DNA from: Hyphomicrobiales bacterium
GTDB lineage: Bacteria > Pseudomonadota > Alphaproteobacteria > Rhizobiales > Rhizobiaceae
Direction: 5' to 3'
Assembly (NCBI GenBank): GCA_011087745.1
Contig: JAALLB010000008.1
Span: 1 to 19,822, forward strand
Length of the DNA stretch: 19,822 bases
Shown here: positions 6,862 through 13,135 of the stretch, one piece after another
Position numbering within the stretch: position 1 is the first letter of the stretch
How the letters are laid out: the number at the start of each line of letters is the position of its first letter
The notes under the pieces: generated by a model
Seen by the model: only the letters and a program-made list of their open reading frames with translations
Told to the model about the DNA's origin: nothing
Databases searched by the model: none
Translations under genes and position numbers: made by a program

Positions 6862-7251
6862 TTAGACGCGACGCTTTTTCTTAGCGCGGCAACCGTTATG
6901 TGGAATTGAAGTCACGTCACGGATTGATGTGATTACAAACCCAGCAGCCTGAAGTGCACGAAGTGCTGATTCACGACCAGAACCTGGACCGCGAACTTCA
7001 ACTTCCAAAGACTTCATGCCATGCTCTTGAGCTTTTTTTGCAGCTTCTTCAGCAGCAATCTGAGCTGCATAAGGAGTAGACTTACGTGAGCCTTTGAACC
7101 CTTGAGCACCAGCAGAAGACCAAGAAATTGTATTTCCTTGAGCGTCTGTGATTGTAACCATTGTGTTGTTAAATGTTGAATTCACATGAGCCATGCCCGA
7201 TGTGATATTCTTGCGTTCGCGGCGGCGAACTTTACCGGCTTCTTTTGCCAT
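6862..7251 (-). CDS. rpsK: 30S ribosomal protein S11
   Basis: S11 sits on the small-subunit platform and contacts 16S rRNA near the E site. The 129-aa product has the standard length and blocks: ITSGMAHVNSTFNNT, WSSAGAQGFKGSRKSTPYAAQ, VRGPGSGRESALRAL and ITSIRDVTSIPHNGC. The Asn-Gly of PHNGC, a known isoaspartate site in the family, is kept. The C-terminus reads GCRAKKKRRV, whereas the usual form is GCRPPKKRRV, so two prolines are replaced by Ala-Lys. The gene lies 101 bp after rpsM and has AAAGGA upstream. Confidence 0.98.
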   Translation of the reverse strand: MAKEAGKVRRRERKNITSGMAHVNSTFNNTMVTITDAQGNTISWSSAGAQGFKGSRKSTPYAAQIAAEEAAKKAQEHGMKSLEVEVRGPGSGRESALRALQAAGFVITSIRDVTSIPHNGCRAKKKRRV

Positions 7252-7279
7252 TTATTGTTCCTTTTCTTCGATCTCTACA

Positions 7280-7297
7280 CTGCCGTTATTCCAGCAG
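7280..7297 (-). other. Inverted repeat in the rpsM-rpsK gap
   Basis: CTGCTG pairs with CGGCAG around GAATAA on the minus strand (six pairs, one T-G wobble). It lies about 30 bases before the rpsK start. It is weaker than the other gap hairpins and could be chance. Confidence 0.45.
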
Positions 7298-7352
7298 CTC
7301 CACCTGAAAAACCAAAAGGCTCTTCAAATTCTTGAACAGGGTTTTCCCTAAA

Positions 7353-7721
7353 TTACTTTTTCTTACCAGCAATAGCCTTTGCAGGGCCCTTGCGTGTACG
7401 TGCGTTTGTGCTTGTACGCTGACCACGTACAGGCAGACCACGACGGTGACGTAGACCACGGTAACAACCAAGGTCCATAAGACGCTTGATGTTCATGGAA
7501 ATTTCACGACGAAGATCACCTTCAACCATGTAATCACGGTCGATTACTTCGCGGATTTGAAGCACTTCAGCGTCGGTTAATTGGTTGATACGGCGTGATT
7601 CATCAAAACCAGTTTGCTTCATGATGCCCGCAGCCCCTTTTGGGCCGATACCGTGAATATATTGTAGCGCAATGATTACGCGCTTGTTTGTAGGGAGGTT
7701 TACACCGGCAATACGTGCCAT
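7353..7721 (-). CDS. rpsM: 30S ribosomal protein S13
   Basis: S13 is in the head of the small subunit and forms bridges to the large subunit and contacts with P-site tRNA. The 122-aa product shows MARIAGVNLPTNKRVIIALQYIHGIG, the helix-hairpin-helix-like segment around residues 15-60, and the basic tail with HRRGLPVRGQRTSTNARTRKGPAK. It is the first gene of the alpha segment, preceded by a 200-bp gap with a likely promoter and a structured leader. GGAG lies eight bases before the ATG. rpsD, which in E. coli sits in this operon and regulates it, is absent here, so any control must differ. Confidence 0.98.
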   Translation of the reverse strand: MARIAGVNLPTNKRVIIALQYIHGIGPKGAAGIMKQTGFDESRRINQLTDAEVLQIREVIDRDYMVEGDLRREISMNIKRLMDLGCYRGLRHRRGLPVRGQRTSTNARTRKGPAKAIAGKKK

Positions 7722-7747
7722 ACTTATTACTCCATCTTTCGGTTAAA

Positions 7748-7778
7748 TTCGCGTCCGGTGGAGGCCGGCCCTTGCGAA
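7748..7778 (-). other. Structured leader element before rpsM
   Basis: On the minus strand TTCGC (7778-7774) pairs with GCGAA (7752-7748) and encloses CCGG...CCGG (7768-7765 with 7758-7755) around a six-base loop. The nested structure ends about 27 bases before the rpsM ATG and would lie in the leader of a transcript started at the promoter near 7865-7893. A role in rpsM control is an inference. Confidence 0.5.
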
Positions 7779-7795
7779 CAGTGGTTTCAAACACA

Positions 7796-7867
7796 TCAAA
7801 GGCCAGCATCCAAATCCTTGAAAAGGTATCGGAACTGACCAGCAAATAGCTTGCGAATGCTTCTCAT
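7796..7867 (-). CDS. Possible 23-residue leader peptide upstream of rpsM
   Basis: An ATG at 7867 opens a 23-codon frame whose product is basic at the N-terminus (MRSIRKLFAG) and aromatic in the middle (QFRYLFKDLDAGL to the end), stopping at TGA. GGAGGAG lies six bases upstream, better than the ribosome site of most ribosomal-protein genes here. Against it, the same bases fit the spacer and -10 box of a promoter; if that promoter is used, the ATG lies upstream of the RNA start and would only be translated on read-through mRNA from adk. I do not recognise a family. Treat as a candidate. Confidence 0.3.
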   Translation of the reverse strand: MRSIRKLFAGQFRYLFKDLDAGL

Positions 7868-7893
7868 TTAACGCTCCTCCGCGCCTACGTCAA
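7865..7893 (-). promoter_or_regulatory. Likely promoter for the rpsM-rpsK-rpoA-rplQ segment
   Basis: TTGACG (7893-7888, five of six consensus bases) is followed by exactly 17 bases and TAAATG (7870-7865) on the minus strand. It lies in the widest gap of the ribosomal cluster, about 145 bases before rpsM. The -35 box and spacer are very good; the -10 box is only moderate. I see no terminator after adk, so the segment can also be read from the upstream transcript. Confidence 0.6.
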
Positions 7894-7921
7894 GCGAGGA
7901 AAGTCGTTTTATTTGAATCTC

Positions 7922-8572
7922 TTAGGCAGATTTTAAAATATTGTCGACATCTGCCGCAATTTTAGCAATAGTACCCATTCCATCGACGCCTCGAAGGAAC
8001 CCTTTTGCATAGTAATACCCCACTAGTGGAGCTGTTTCCTTGTAATATGCCCTTAGTCTCGAGCGCATTGTTTCTTCGTTGTCATCCGCACGACGAGCGA
8101 AGTTGTTTTCACCGCATTTATCGCACTTATTCGGAGTAACCGGCAGCTTGAACTTGTCATGATATCCTTCGCCGCACGTACCACAGGTAAACCTTCCGGC
8201 AACGCGTTCAACAAGTGCATCATCATCGACTTCAAGCTCTATGACCGCATCAAGCGCCATGTCTTTTTCTTCGAACATGGCTTCAAGAGCATCAGCTTGT
8301 TGCAGCGTTCTTGGAAAACCGTCGAGAATAAACCCGTTTTTGCAATTTTCCATATCAACGCGGTCAGAAACAATACCAATAACAATATCATCTGAAACAA
8401 GCTTGCCTGCATCCATGACTGCCTTGGCGCGCTTACCAATTTTTGAGCCGAATTTTACAGCTTCGCGAAGCATGTCACCGGTAGAAAGCTGAGGAATAGA
8501 GTGTTTATCTACAATCAGCTTGGCTTGAGTACCCTTACCGGCACCTGGAGGACCTAATAGAATTAGTTTCAT
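7922..8572 (-). CDS. adk: Adenylate kinase (zinc-lid type)
   Basis: Adenylate kinase interconverts ATP plus AMP with two ADP in the cytoplasm. The 216-aa product has the P-loop GPPGAGKGT at residues 7-15, the AMP-binding block STGDMLREAV near residue 30, and GFILDGFPRTLQQADAL at 80-96. The lid is the long form: Cys130 and Cys133 (TCGTCG) with Cys150 and Cys153 (CDKC) form a four-cysteine set expected to bind structural zinc, as in Gram-positive enzymes; E. coli Adk lacks it. The ATG overlaps the secY stop by four bases (ATGA), so the two are translationally coupled, an arrangement common in alphaproteobacteria. Confidence 0.98.
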   Translation of the reverse strand: MKLILLGPPGAGKGTQAKLIVDKHSIPQLSTGDMLREAVKFGSKIGKRAKAVMDAGKLVSDDIVIGIVSDRVDMENCKNGFILDGFPRTLQQADALEAMFEEKDMALDAVIELEVDDDALVERVAGRFTCGTCGEGYHDKFKLPVTPNKCDKCGENNFARRADDNEETMRSRLRAYYKETAPLVGYYYAKGFLRGVDGMGTIAKIAADVDNILKSA

Positions 8573-9924
8573 TTGCGTCTTGCTCCCTTACGCTTGCCTC
8601 CGCGCAATTTCTGCTTTTTCATAAGGCCTTCATATTGCTGTGCTAGCAAATGACCTTGAATTTGAGAAACCGTGTCCATGGTTACACTCACCATAATCAA
8701 TAATGATGTACCACCAAGGAAGGCCGAAATGCCTACATTACTCATAAACACTTCAGGTATCAAACATACAAACACAAGATAAATTGCGCCAACAACTGTA
8801 ATACGGGTCAACACGTGGTCGATATGCTCTGCTGTACGTTCACCTGGACGGACACCCGGAATAAAACCACCCTGGTTCTTCAGGTTATCTGCAGTTTCCT
8901 TTGGATTGAAAACAATCGCTGTGTAGAAGAATGCAAAGAAAGCAATCAATGCACCAAACAATAGAAGATACATTGGCTGACCGCGACCCAGATAGCTGAC
9001 CAGGAATGCAAGCCAATCTGGCAGATTTGACTGTCCACCTGCTGTAAAACCAGCAGCTGTCAAAGGCAATAAGAGCAGTGATGAAGCAAAGATTGCCGGG
9101 ATAACACCTGCAGTATTAAGCTTAAGCGGCAAGTGAGAAGAGTTACCTTCAAACATTTTATTGCCGACTTGTCGCTTTGGATATTGAATTAGCAACTTAC
9201 GCTGGGCTCGTTCCACAAATACAATCAGGAAGACAAGTGCTACTGCCACAACAAGTACGGTAAGCATTGTTGCTGTAGAGATAGAACCCGTGCGGCCCTG
9301 TTCCAGCAACTGAGCGATTGCAGAAGGCATTGCAGCAACAATACCTGCAAAGATGATCAATGAGATACCGTTACCGATGCCACGTGCAGTGATTTGCTCA
9401 CCAAGCCACATCAGGAACATTGTGCCGCCAACCAGCGTTAGAACGGTTGAAATACGGAAGAACCAGCCTGGATCTGCAACAATATTGGAAGCCTCAAGGC
9501 CTACTGAAATACCATAGGCTTGCAAAGTACCGAGTAAAACTGTGCCGTACCGCGTATATTGGTTGATTACTTTTCGGCCCTGTTCGCCTTCTTTTTTCAA
9601 TTGTTCCAGGGAAGGAACCACTGAAGTCATCAATTGCATAATAATTGAAGCTGAAATATAGGGCATAATGCCAAGTGCAAAGATAGCCAAGCGCTCAACT
9701 GCGCCGCCATTAAAAACGTTTAACAGTCCACCGATACCGCCTGCCTGTCCACTGAACAATTGAGCATAAGCGCTGAAGTTGATGCCTGGCAGCGGAATAT
9801 ATGTTCCAAGACGATAAACAATCAAAGCGCCAAGTGTGAACCACAGGCGCTTTTTGAGTTCATCAGCTTTTGAGAATGCTGAAAAGCTAAGATTTGAGGC
9901 GAGTTGTTCGGCGGCTGATGCCAT
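8569..9924 (-). CDS. secY: Preprotein translocase subunit SecY
   Basis: SecY forms the protein-conducting channel of the inner membrane with SecE and SecG. The 451-aa product has the ten hydrophobic segments of the family, the plug-region start LPGINFSAYAQLFSG, the signature block GIMPYISASIIMQL (about residues 85-98), and the cytosolic loop NPKETADNLKNQGGFIPGVRPGERT, which contains the conserved Arg contact for SecA and the ribosome. The C-terminal tail KKQKLRGGKRKGARRK is very basic. It is preceded by a 107-bp gap with three inverted repeats after rplO and by GGGAG six bases before the ATG. Confidence 0.98.
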   Translation of the reverse strand: MASAAEQLASNLSFSAFSKADELKKRLWFTLGALIVYRLGTYIPLPGINFSAYAQLFSGQAGGIGGLLNVFNGGAVERLAIFALGIMPYISASIIMQLMTSVVPSLEQLKKEGEQGRKVINQYTRYGTVLLGTLQAYGISVGLEASNIVADPGWFFRISTVLTLVGGTMFLMWLGEQITARGIGNGISLIIFAGIVAAMPSAIAQLLEQGRTGSISTATMLTVLVVAVALVFLIVFVERAQRKLLIQYPKRQVGNKMFEGNSSHLPLKLNTAGVIPAIFASSLLLLPLTAAGFTAGGQSNLPDWLAFLVSYLGRGQPMYLLLFGALIAFFAFFYTAIVFNPKETADNLKNQGGFIPGVRPGERTAEHIDHVLTRITVVGAIYLVFVCLIPEVFMSNVGISAFLGGTSLLIMVSVTMDTVSQIQGHLLAQQYEGLMKKQKLRGGKRKGARRK

Positions 9925-9938
9925 TTTTATCTCCCGAT

Positions 9939-9952
9939 AGCCTAAAAAGGCT
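9939..9952 (-). other. Small inverted repeat before secY
   Basis: AGCCT pairs with AGGCT around TTTT on the minus strand, 14 bases before the secY ATG and directly before the GGGAG ribosome site. It may affect access to the ribosome site. The stem is only five pairs. Confidence 0.45.
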
Positions 9953-9982
9953 GATGATTACGTCCTTCGGGACAAGATAGGT

Positions 9983-10011
9983 GTTTCGGCCCTAAATTGC
10001 GAGGCCGAAAC
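9983..10011 (-). other. Perfect nine-pair inverted repeat in the rplO-secY gap
   Basis: GTTTCGGCC pairs perfectly with GGCCGAAAC around an eleven-base loop, about 20 bases after the rplO stop. The next bases on the minus strand are ACACCTATC, with no T run, so it is not a classic terminator. Slightly downstream (about 9960-9971) GTCC-CGAA-GGAC forms a second small hairpin. Together with the repeat at 9939-9952 the gap is almost entirely base-paired, which suggests mRNA processing or differential expression between rplO and secY. Confidence 0.72.
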
Positions 10012-10031
10012 TGTCTTTTACGACAAATTTA

Positions 10032-10535
10032 TTAGGCGTCCTTCGGAACGTATACTTTTTTAGTATAAACGACCTTTTCAAACACTTTAACAGTGCCACC
10101 AGCTTTTTCGATTTTCTCGATAGCAGCTTTTGATGCACCAGCAACTTCACAGGTAAGCTTTGCTTTAAGATCACCGTCAGAAAGAATGCGAACGCCATCA
10201 CCAGCACGGCGCAGAACGCCTGCTTCTACAAGCATTTCTGCTGTAATTGTAGCTTTGCCATCAATCTTCTTGTCGTCGATTGCTTTTTGCAAGGTGCCAA
10301 CAGAAACGATTTTCATGTCTGTTGTAAACATTGCATTTGAGAAACCGCGCTTAGGAAGACGACGGTAAATTGGCATTTGCCCGCCTTCGAAGCCGTTAAT
10401 TGATACACCTGAACGAGACTTTTGGCCTTTTACACCGCGTCCGCCAGTTTTACCTTTGCTTGAACCAATACCGCGGCCAACACGTCGACGTGATTTAGAT
10501 GAGCCTGGATTGTCATTAATTTCATTGAGTTTCAT
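10032..10535 (-). CDS. rplO: 50S ribosomal protein L15
   Basis: L15 is a late-assembly large-subunit protein. The 167-aa product begins MKLNEINDNPGSSKSRRRVG, followed by the glycine-rich GRGIGSSKGKTGGRGVKGQKSRSG segment that threads into rRNA, and ends in the globular domain (KAAIEKIEKAGGTVKVFEKVVY). It is longer than the E. coli protein (144 aa), with a C-terminal extension (TKKVYVPKDA) of a kind seen in alphaproteobacteria. It lies 18 bp after rpmD and is followed by the structured gap before secY. Confidence 0.98.
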   Translation of the reverse strand: MKLNEINDNPGSSKSRRRVGRGIGSSKGKTGGRGVKGQKSRSGVSINGFEGGQMPIYRRLPKRGFSNAMFTTDMKIVSVGTLQKAIDDKKIDGKATITAEMLVEAGVLRRAGDGVRILSDGDLKAKLTCEVAGASKAAIEKIEKAGGTVKVFEKVVYTKKVYVPKDA

Positions 10536-10553
10536 CGTACCTACTCCTGATCC

Positions 10554-10745
10554 TTAAGCGTCGTCTTCGACAACACGAACCATGTGGCTCACTTTGCGGA
10601 TCATGCCGCGTACTGCTGGAGTGTCTTCCAGTGTAGAGCGACGGTTCATTTTGTTAAGTCCGAGGCCAACAAGAGTTGCGCGCTGATCGGTCGGACGGCG
10701 TAGCGGGCTACCTGTTTGTTGAACGGTTACTGTTTTTTTAGCCAT
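10554..10745 (-). CDS. rpmD: 50S ribosomal protein L30
   Basis: The 63-aa product matches L30, a small alpha/beta protein of the large subunit that binds 23S and 5S-proximal rRNA. The recognisable core is TVQQTGSPLRRPTDQRATLVGLGLNKM (residues 6-32) followed by RRSTLEDTPAVRGMIRKVSHMV. The E. coli protein has 59 residues. The gene sits 12 bp after rpsE and 18 bp before rplO, in its usual spc position. Confidence 0.97.
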   Translation of the reverse strand: MAKKTVTVQQTGSPLRRPTDQRATLVGLGLNKMNRRSTLEDTPAVRGMIRKVSHMVRVVEDDA

Positions 10746-10757
10746 GATGCCTGTCCC

Positions 10758-11315
10758 TTAGTCTTCTGAACCAATCAGGTCGCGACGTCGCTCCTGAAGA
10801 GTTGAATATTTAAGACCTCGCTGAGAAGCAATGTCTTTTGGGTGCATTTGGTTTTTCAAAGCATCGAATGTGGCGCGAACCATGTTGTATGCGTTTGATG
10901 AGCCTTGTGATTTAGCAACAACGTCCTGAACCCCAAGTGTTTCAAAAACAGCACGCATTGGACCACCGGCAATAATACCAGTACCAGCAGGTGCTGCACG
11001 AAGGAGAACCTTGCCAGCGCCGTGACGGCCTTTAACATCGTGGTGAAGTGTACGGCCAGAGCGCAATGGAACGAAAATCATGCTTCGTTTTGCAGCTTCG
11101 GTTGCCTTGCGAATTGCTTCAGGAACCTCTTTAGCCTTACCATGACCAAAGCCAACACGGCCTTTTTGGTCGCCAACTACGACAAGTGCAGCAAAACCAA
11201 AACGGCGACCACCTTTTACAACTTTTGCAACGCGATTGATGTGAACGAGTTTGTCAACAAATTCGCTATCTTTTTCATCGCGGTCCCGGTTACGGGAGTT
11301 TTCTCTTGGTGCCAT
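10758..11315 (-). CDS. rpsE: 30S ribosomal protein S5
   Basis: S5 lies behind the decoding centre and affects accuracy; substitutions in its N-terminal loop give spectinomycin resistance in E. coli. The 185-aa product has a short charged N-terminal extension (residues 1-17), then the double-stranded-RNA-binding-type domain (FVDKLVHINRVAKVVKGGRRFGF) and the C-terminal domain with GTGIIAGGPMRAVFETLGVQDVV. The loop residues K-V-V-K-G-G-R-R look normal. The gene is separated from rplR by an unusually long 155-bp gap with hairpins, and AGGAATAGG precedes the ATG. Confidence 0.98.
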   Translation of the reverse strand: MAPRENSRNRDRDEKDSEFVDKLVHINRVAKVVKGGRRFGFAALVVVGDQKGRVGFGHGKAKEVPEAIRKATEAAKRSMIFVPLRSGRTLHHDVKGRHGAGKVLLRAAPAGTGIIAGGPMRAVFETLGVQDVVAKSQGSSNAYNMVRATFDALKNQMHPKDIASQRGLKYSTLQERRRDLIGSED

Positions 11316-11386
11316 TTACCTATTCCTTGTTCTTTTCCGGTAGCACTAGACTTAATCAGCGAGGCCTTTTGAATAATTTTTTTATA

Positions 11387-11434
11387 CTCAAGTACCAAAC
11401 TGGGTTTGAGGGGCCATTTAAAAATGGCGCCCCC
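11387..11434 (-). other. Two overlapping hairpins in the rplR-rpsE gap
   Basis: Read on the minus strand, GGGGG-C-GCCATT pairs with AATGGC-CCCTC (11408-11434, eleven pairs with one bulged C and one G-T wobble, TTTA loop). The bases CTC at its 3' foot can instead start a second stem, CTCAA with TTGAG (11387-11410), or the small stem CAAAC-CCA-GTTTG (11396-11408). The two states cannot form fully at once. An A-rich run, TATAAAAAAATTATT, follows. No T run follows the first hairpin, so it is not a standard terminator. The gap (11316-11470) contains no convincing reading frame. Confidence 0.6.
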
Positions 11435-11470
11435 TATTCTCTTGTTCGCATTTCAAATAAATGAAAAGCC

Positions 11471-11827
11471 TTAGAAGCTCAACCCGCCTTCGCGAGCTGC
11501 TTCAGCCAATGCTTTCACACGGCCATGATAGATGTAAGCACCACGGTCAAATACAACCTCTTTGATGCCTGCTTTTGATGCTCTGTCTGCAACAAGTTTG
11601 CCAATGGCTTCAGCAGCTGCAACATCGCAACCCTTTTTGCCTTTGAAATCCTTGTCGAGTGTTGAAGCTGATGCAAGAGTGTGACCTGCAACATCATCAA
11701 TTACCTGAGCATAGATATTTTGCGAAGAGCGGTAAACGCTTAAGCGTGGACGGCCATTTGCAACTTTTTTAAGCTGACGACGTACACGATTAGCACGGCG
11801 CGCTTCAGTGGATAGTTTGTTTCCCAT
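11471..11827 (-). CDS. rplR: 50S ribosomal protein L18
   Basis: L18 binds 5S rRNA and joins it to the central protuberance with L5. The 118-aa product shows the N-terminal basic segment RRANRVRRQLKKVANGRPRL, the core SVYRSSQNIYAQVIDD, and the C-terminal block VVFDRGAYIYHGRVKALAEAAREGGL, all typical. It is 12 bp after rplF, and is followed not by rpsE at once but by a 155-bp structured gap. Confidence 0.98.
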   Translation of the reverse strand: MGNKLSTEARRANRVRRQLKKVANGRPRLSVYRSSQNIYAQVIDDVAGHTLASASTLDKDFKGKKGCDVAAAEAIGKLVADRASKAGIKEVVFDRGAYIYHGRVKALAEAAREGGLSF

Positions 11828-11839
11828 AATGCGTATGCC

Positions 11840-12373
11840 TTACTTCTTCTTGCCTTCCTTGCGGAAGATTGTTTCGTCAGCGTATTTAACACCCTTGCCT
11901 TTATATGGCTCTGGTGGACGGTAGCTGCGAATTTCAGCAGCAACCTGACCGACTTTTTGTTTATCGATGCCTGTGACGATGAGCTCAGTTGGCTTTGTAC
12001 AAGCAACTGTTACGCCTTCTGGCACTTTGTAGACCACTTCGTGTGAGAAGCCCAAAGACAACTGAACGTCTTTACCCTGCATTGCTGCACGATAACCAAC
12101 ACCGTTGATCTCCAGTTTCTTTTCAAAACCGTCTTTAACACCTTCAAGAATGTTAGCAACCATGGTGCGGGACATGCCCCACTTTGAACGCGCATCTTTA
12201 GTTTGATCGCGTGGATCAACTTGGATAGCGCCCTCTTCCATTTTTACTAGCACTTCTTTGTTTACAACGAAGTTAAGTTCGCCTTTCGGTCCTTTAGCAG
12301 TAACCGTTTGACCTTCAACTGTTGCAATAACCCCTTCCGGGATTTGAACTGGTTTTTTACCAATACGAGACAT
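11840..12373 (-). CDS. rplF: 50S ribosomal protein L6
   Basis: L6 is a two-domain protein near the factor-binding site of the large subunit. The 177-aa product has the standard length, starting MSRIGKKPVQIPEGV; the first repeat domain covers about residues 1-80 and the second 81-177. The C-terminal signature VGQVAAEIRSYRPPEPYKGKGVKY, which contacts 23S rRNA by the sarcin-ricin loop, is complete. It lies 14 bp after rpsH. Confidence 0.98.
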   Translation of the reverse strand: MSRIGKKPVQIPEGVIATVEGQTVTAKGPKGELNFVVNKEVLVKMEEGAIQVDPRDQTKDARSKWGMSRTMVANILEGVKDGFEKKLEINGVGYRAAMQGKDVQLSLGFSHEVVYKVPEGVTVACTKPTELIVTGIDKQKVGQVAAEIRSYRPPEPYKGKGVKYADETIFRKEGKKK

Positions 12374-12387
12374 TTTTCAAATCTCCC

Positions 12388-12789
12388 TTAGAATACGCGG
12401 CAAAGAATTTCGCCACCGACATTCTGTCTGCGGGCTTCGTGGTCCGCCATAACACCTTTTGGTGTTGATAGAATGTTGATGCCAAGACCGTTCGCCACAT
12501 GTGGGATGGATTTGACAGAAGAATATACGCGAAGACCAGGACGAGAAACACGTGAAATTTCACGGATAACCGGCTTTTCTTCGTAGTATTTCAATTCAAT
12601 CACAATCTCTGACTTGCCGTCATCAAATTGTGCGGTTGAATAGTCGCGAATATAACCCTCAGACTTCAAAACTTCACATACGTTTGCACGCAGTTTTGAA
12701 GAAGGGCTTGAAACTTTAGACTTGTTGCGCATCAAACCGTTACGGATGCGAGTCAACATGTCACCGAGTGGATCAGTAATACCTGACAT
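12388..12789 (-). CDS. rpsH: 30S ribosomal protein S8
   Basis: S8 is a primary 16S rRNA binder and, in E. coli, the translational repressor of the spc operon. The 133-aa product shows ITDPLGDMLTRIRNGLMRNK at the start, SKLRANVCEVLKSEGYI, and the C-terminal rRNA-binding block STPKGVMADHEARRQNVGGEILCRVF with the Ser-Thr and Gly-Gly features of the family. The E. coli target lies at the rplE start; here rplX and rplE overlap by eight bases at that place, and I do not see an obvious mimic of the 16S site by eye. Confidence 0.98.
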   Translation of the reverse strand: MSGITDPLGDMLTRIRNGLMRNKSKVSSPSSKLRANVCEVLKSEGYIRDYSTAQFDDGKSEIVIELKYYEEKPVIREISRVSRPGLRVYSSVKSIPHVANGLGINILSTPKGVMADHEARRQNVGGEILCRVF

Positions 12790-12800
12790 GGATTATCCTC

Positions 12801-13106
12801 TTACCAGCTTGATTTGACAAGACCAGGGATCTTGCCGAAATTGCCAAGTTCGCGAAGTGCGATACGAGACATTTGAAGTTTGCGGTAGTAACCACGTGGA
12901 CGACCAGTAACTTCACAGCGGTTACGGATGCGGATCTTTGATCCATCACGTGGTAGTTCGTTCATTTTCAATTGCGCTTTAAAGCGTTCTTCAATTGGCA
13001 ATTCACGATTCATGATAATCGCTTTTAGAGCAACGCGTTTGGCGGCTTGATTTTTAGCCTTCCTTACGCGTGTCTTGTTTTTAGTAAATGCGCTAACTTT
13101 AGCCAT
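12801..13106 (-). CDS. rpsN: 30S ribosomal protein S14 (zinc-free type)
   Basis: S14 lies in the small-subunit head. The 101-aa product is the long, zinc-independent form: it has the C-terminal block RCEVTGRPRGYYRKLQMSR with a single Cys instead of the two CxxC pairs of the short form, ending GLVKSSW. The N-terminal half (KTRVRKAKNQAAKRVALKAI) is basic. The length equals that of E. coli S14. It is 29 bp after rplE and 11 bp before rpsH. Confidence 0.98.
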   Translation of the reverse strand: MAKVSAFTKNKTRVRKAKNQAAKRVALKAIIMNRELPIEERFKAQLKMNELPRDGSKIRIRNRCEVTGRPRGYYRKLQMSRIALRELGNFGKIPGLVKSSW

Positions 13107-13135
13107 TTAATTTTTCCTTTGTTTCACGCTTGCCG

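Noticed and set aside
7603..7845. An 80-codon minus-strand frame running from the adk-rpsM gap into rpsM
   Set aside because: It overlaps rpsM in another frame, has no ATG with a ribosome site and no family resemblance; it is a shadow of rpsM.
9983..10011. The nine-pair stem after rplO as an intrinsic terminator
   Set aside because: It is followed by ACACCTATC rather than a T run, and secY would be left without an evident promoter.
11216..11398. A 60-codon minus-strand frame covering the rplR-rpsE gap and the start of rpsE
   Set aside because: It overlaps rpsE out of frame, has a non-ATG-like context and a low-complexity composition; it does not explain the gap.
11408..11434. The GC-rich hairpin after rplR as an intrinsic terminator
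   Set aside because: No run of T follows on the minus strand (the next bases are AAACCCAG), and termination here would cut off rpsE, rpmD, rplO, secY and adk.
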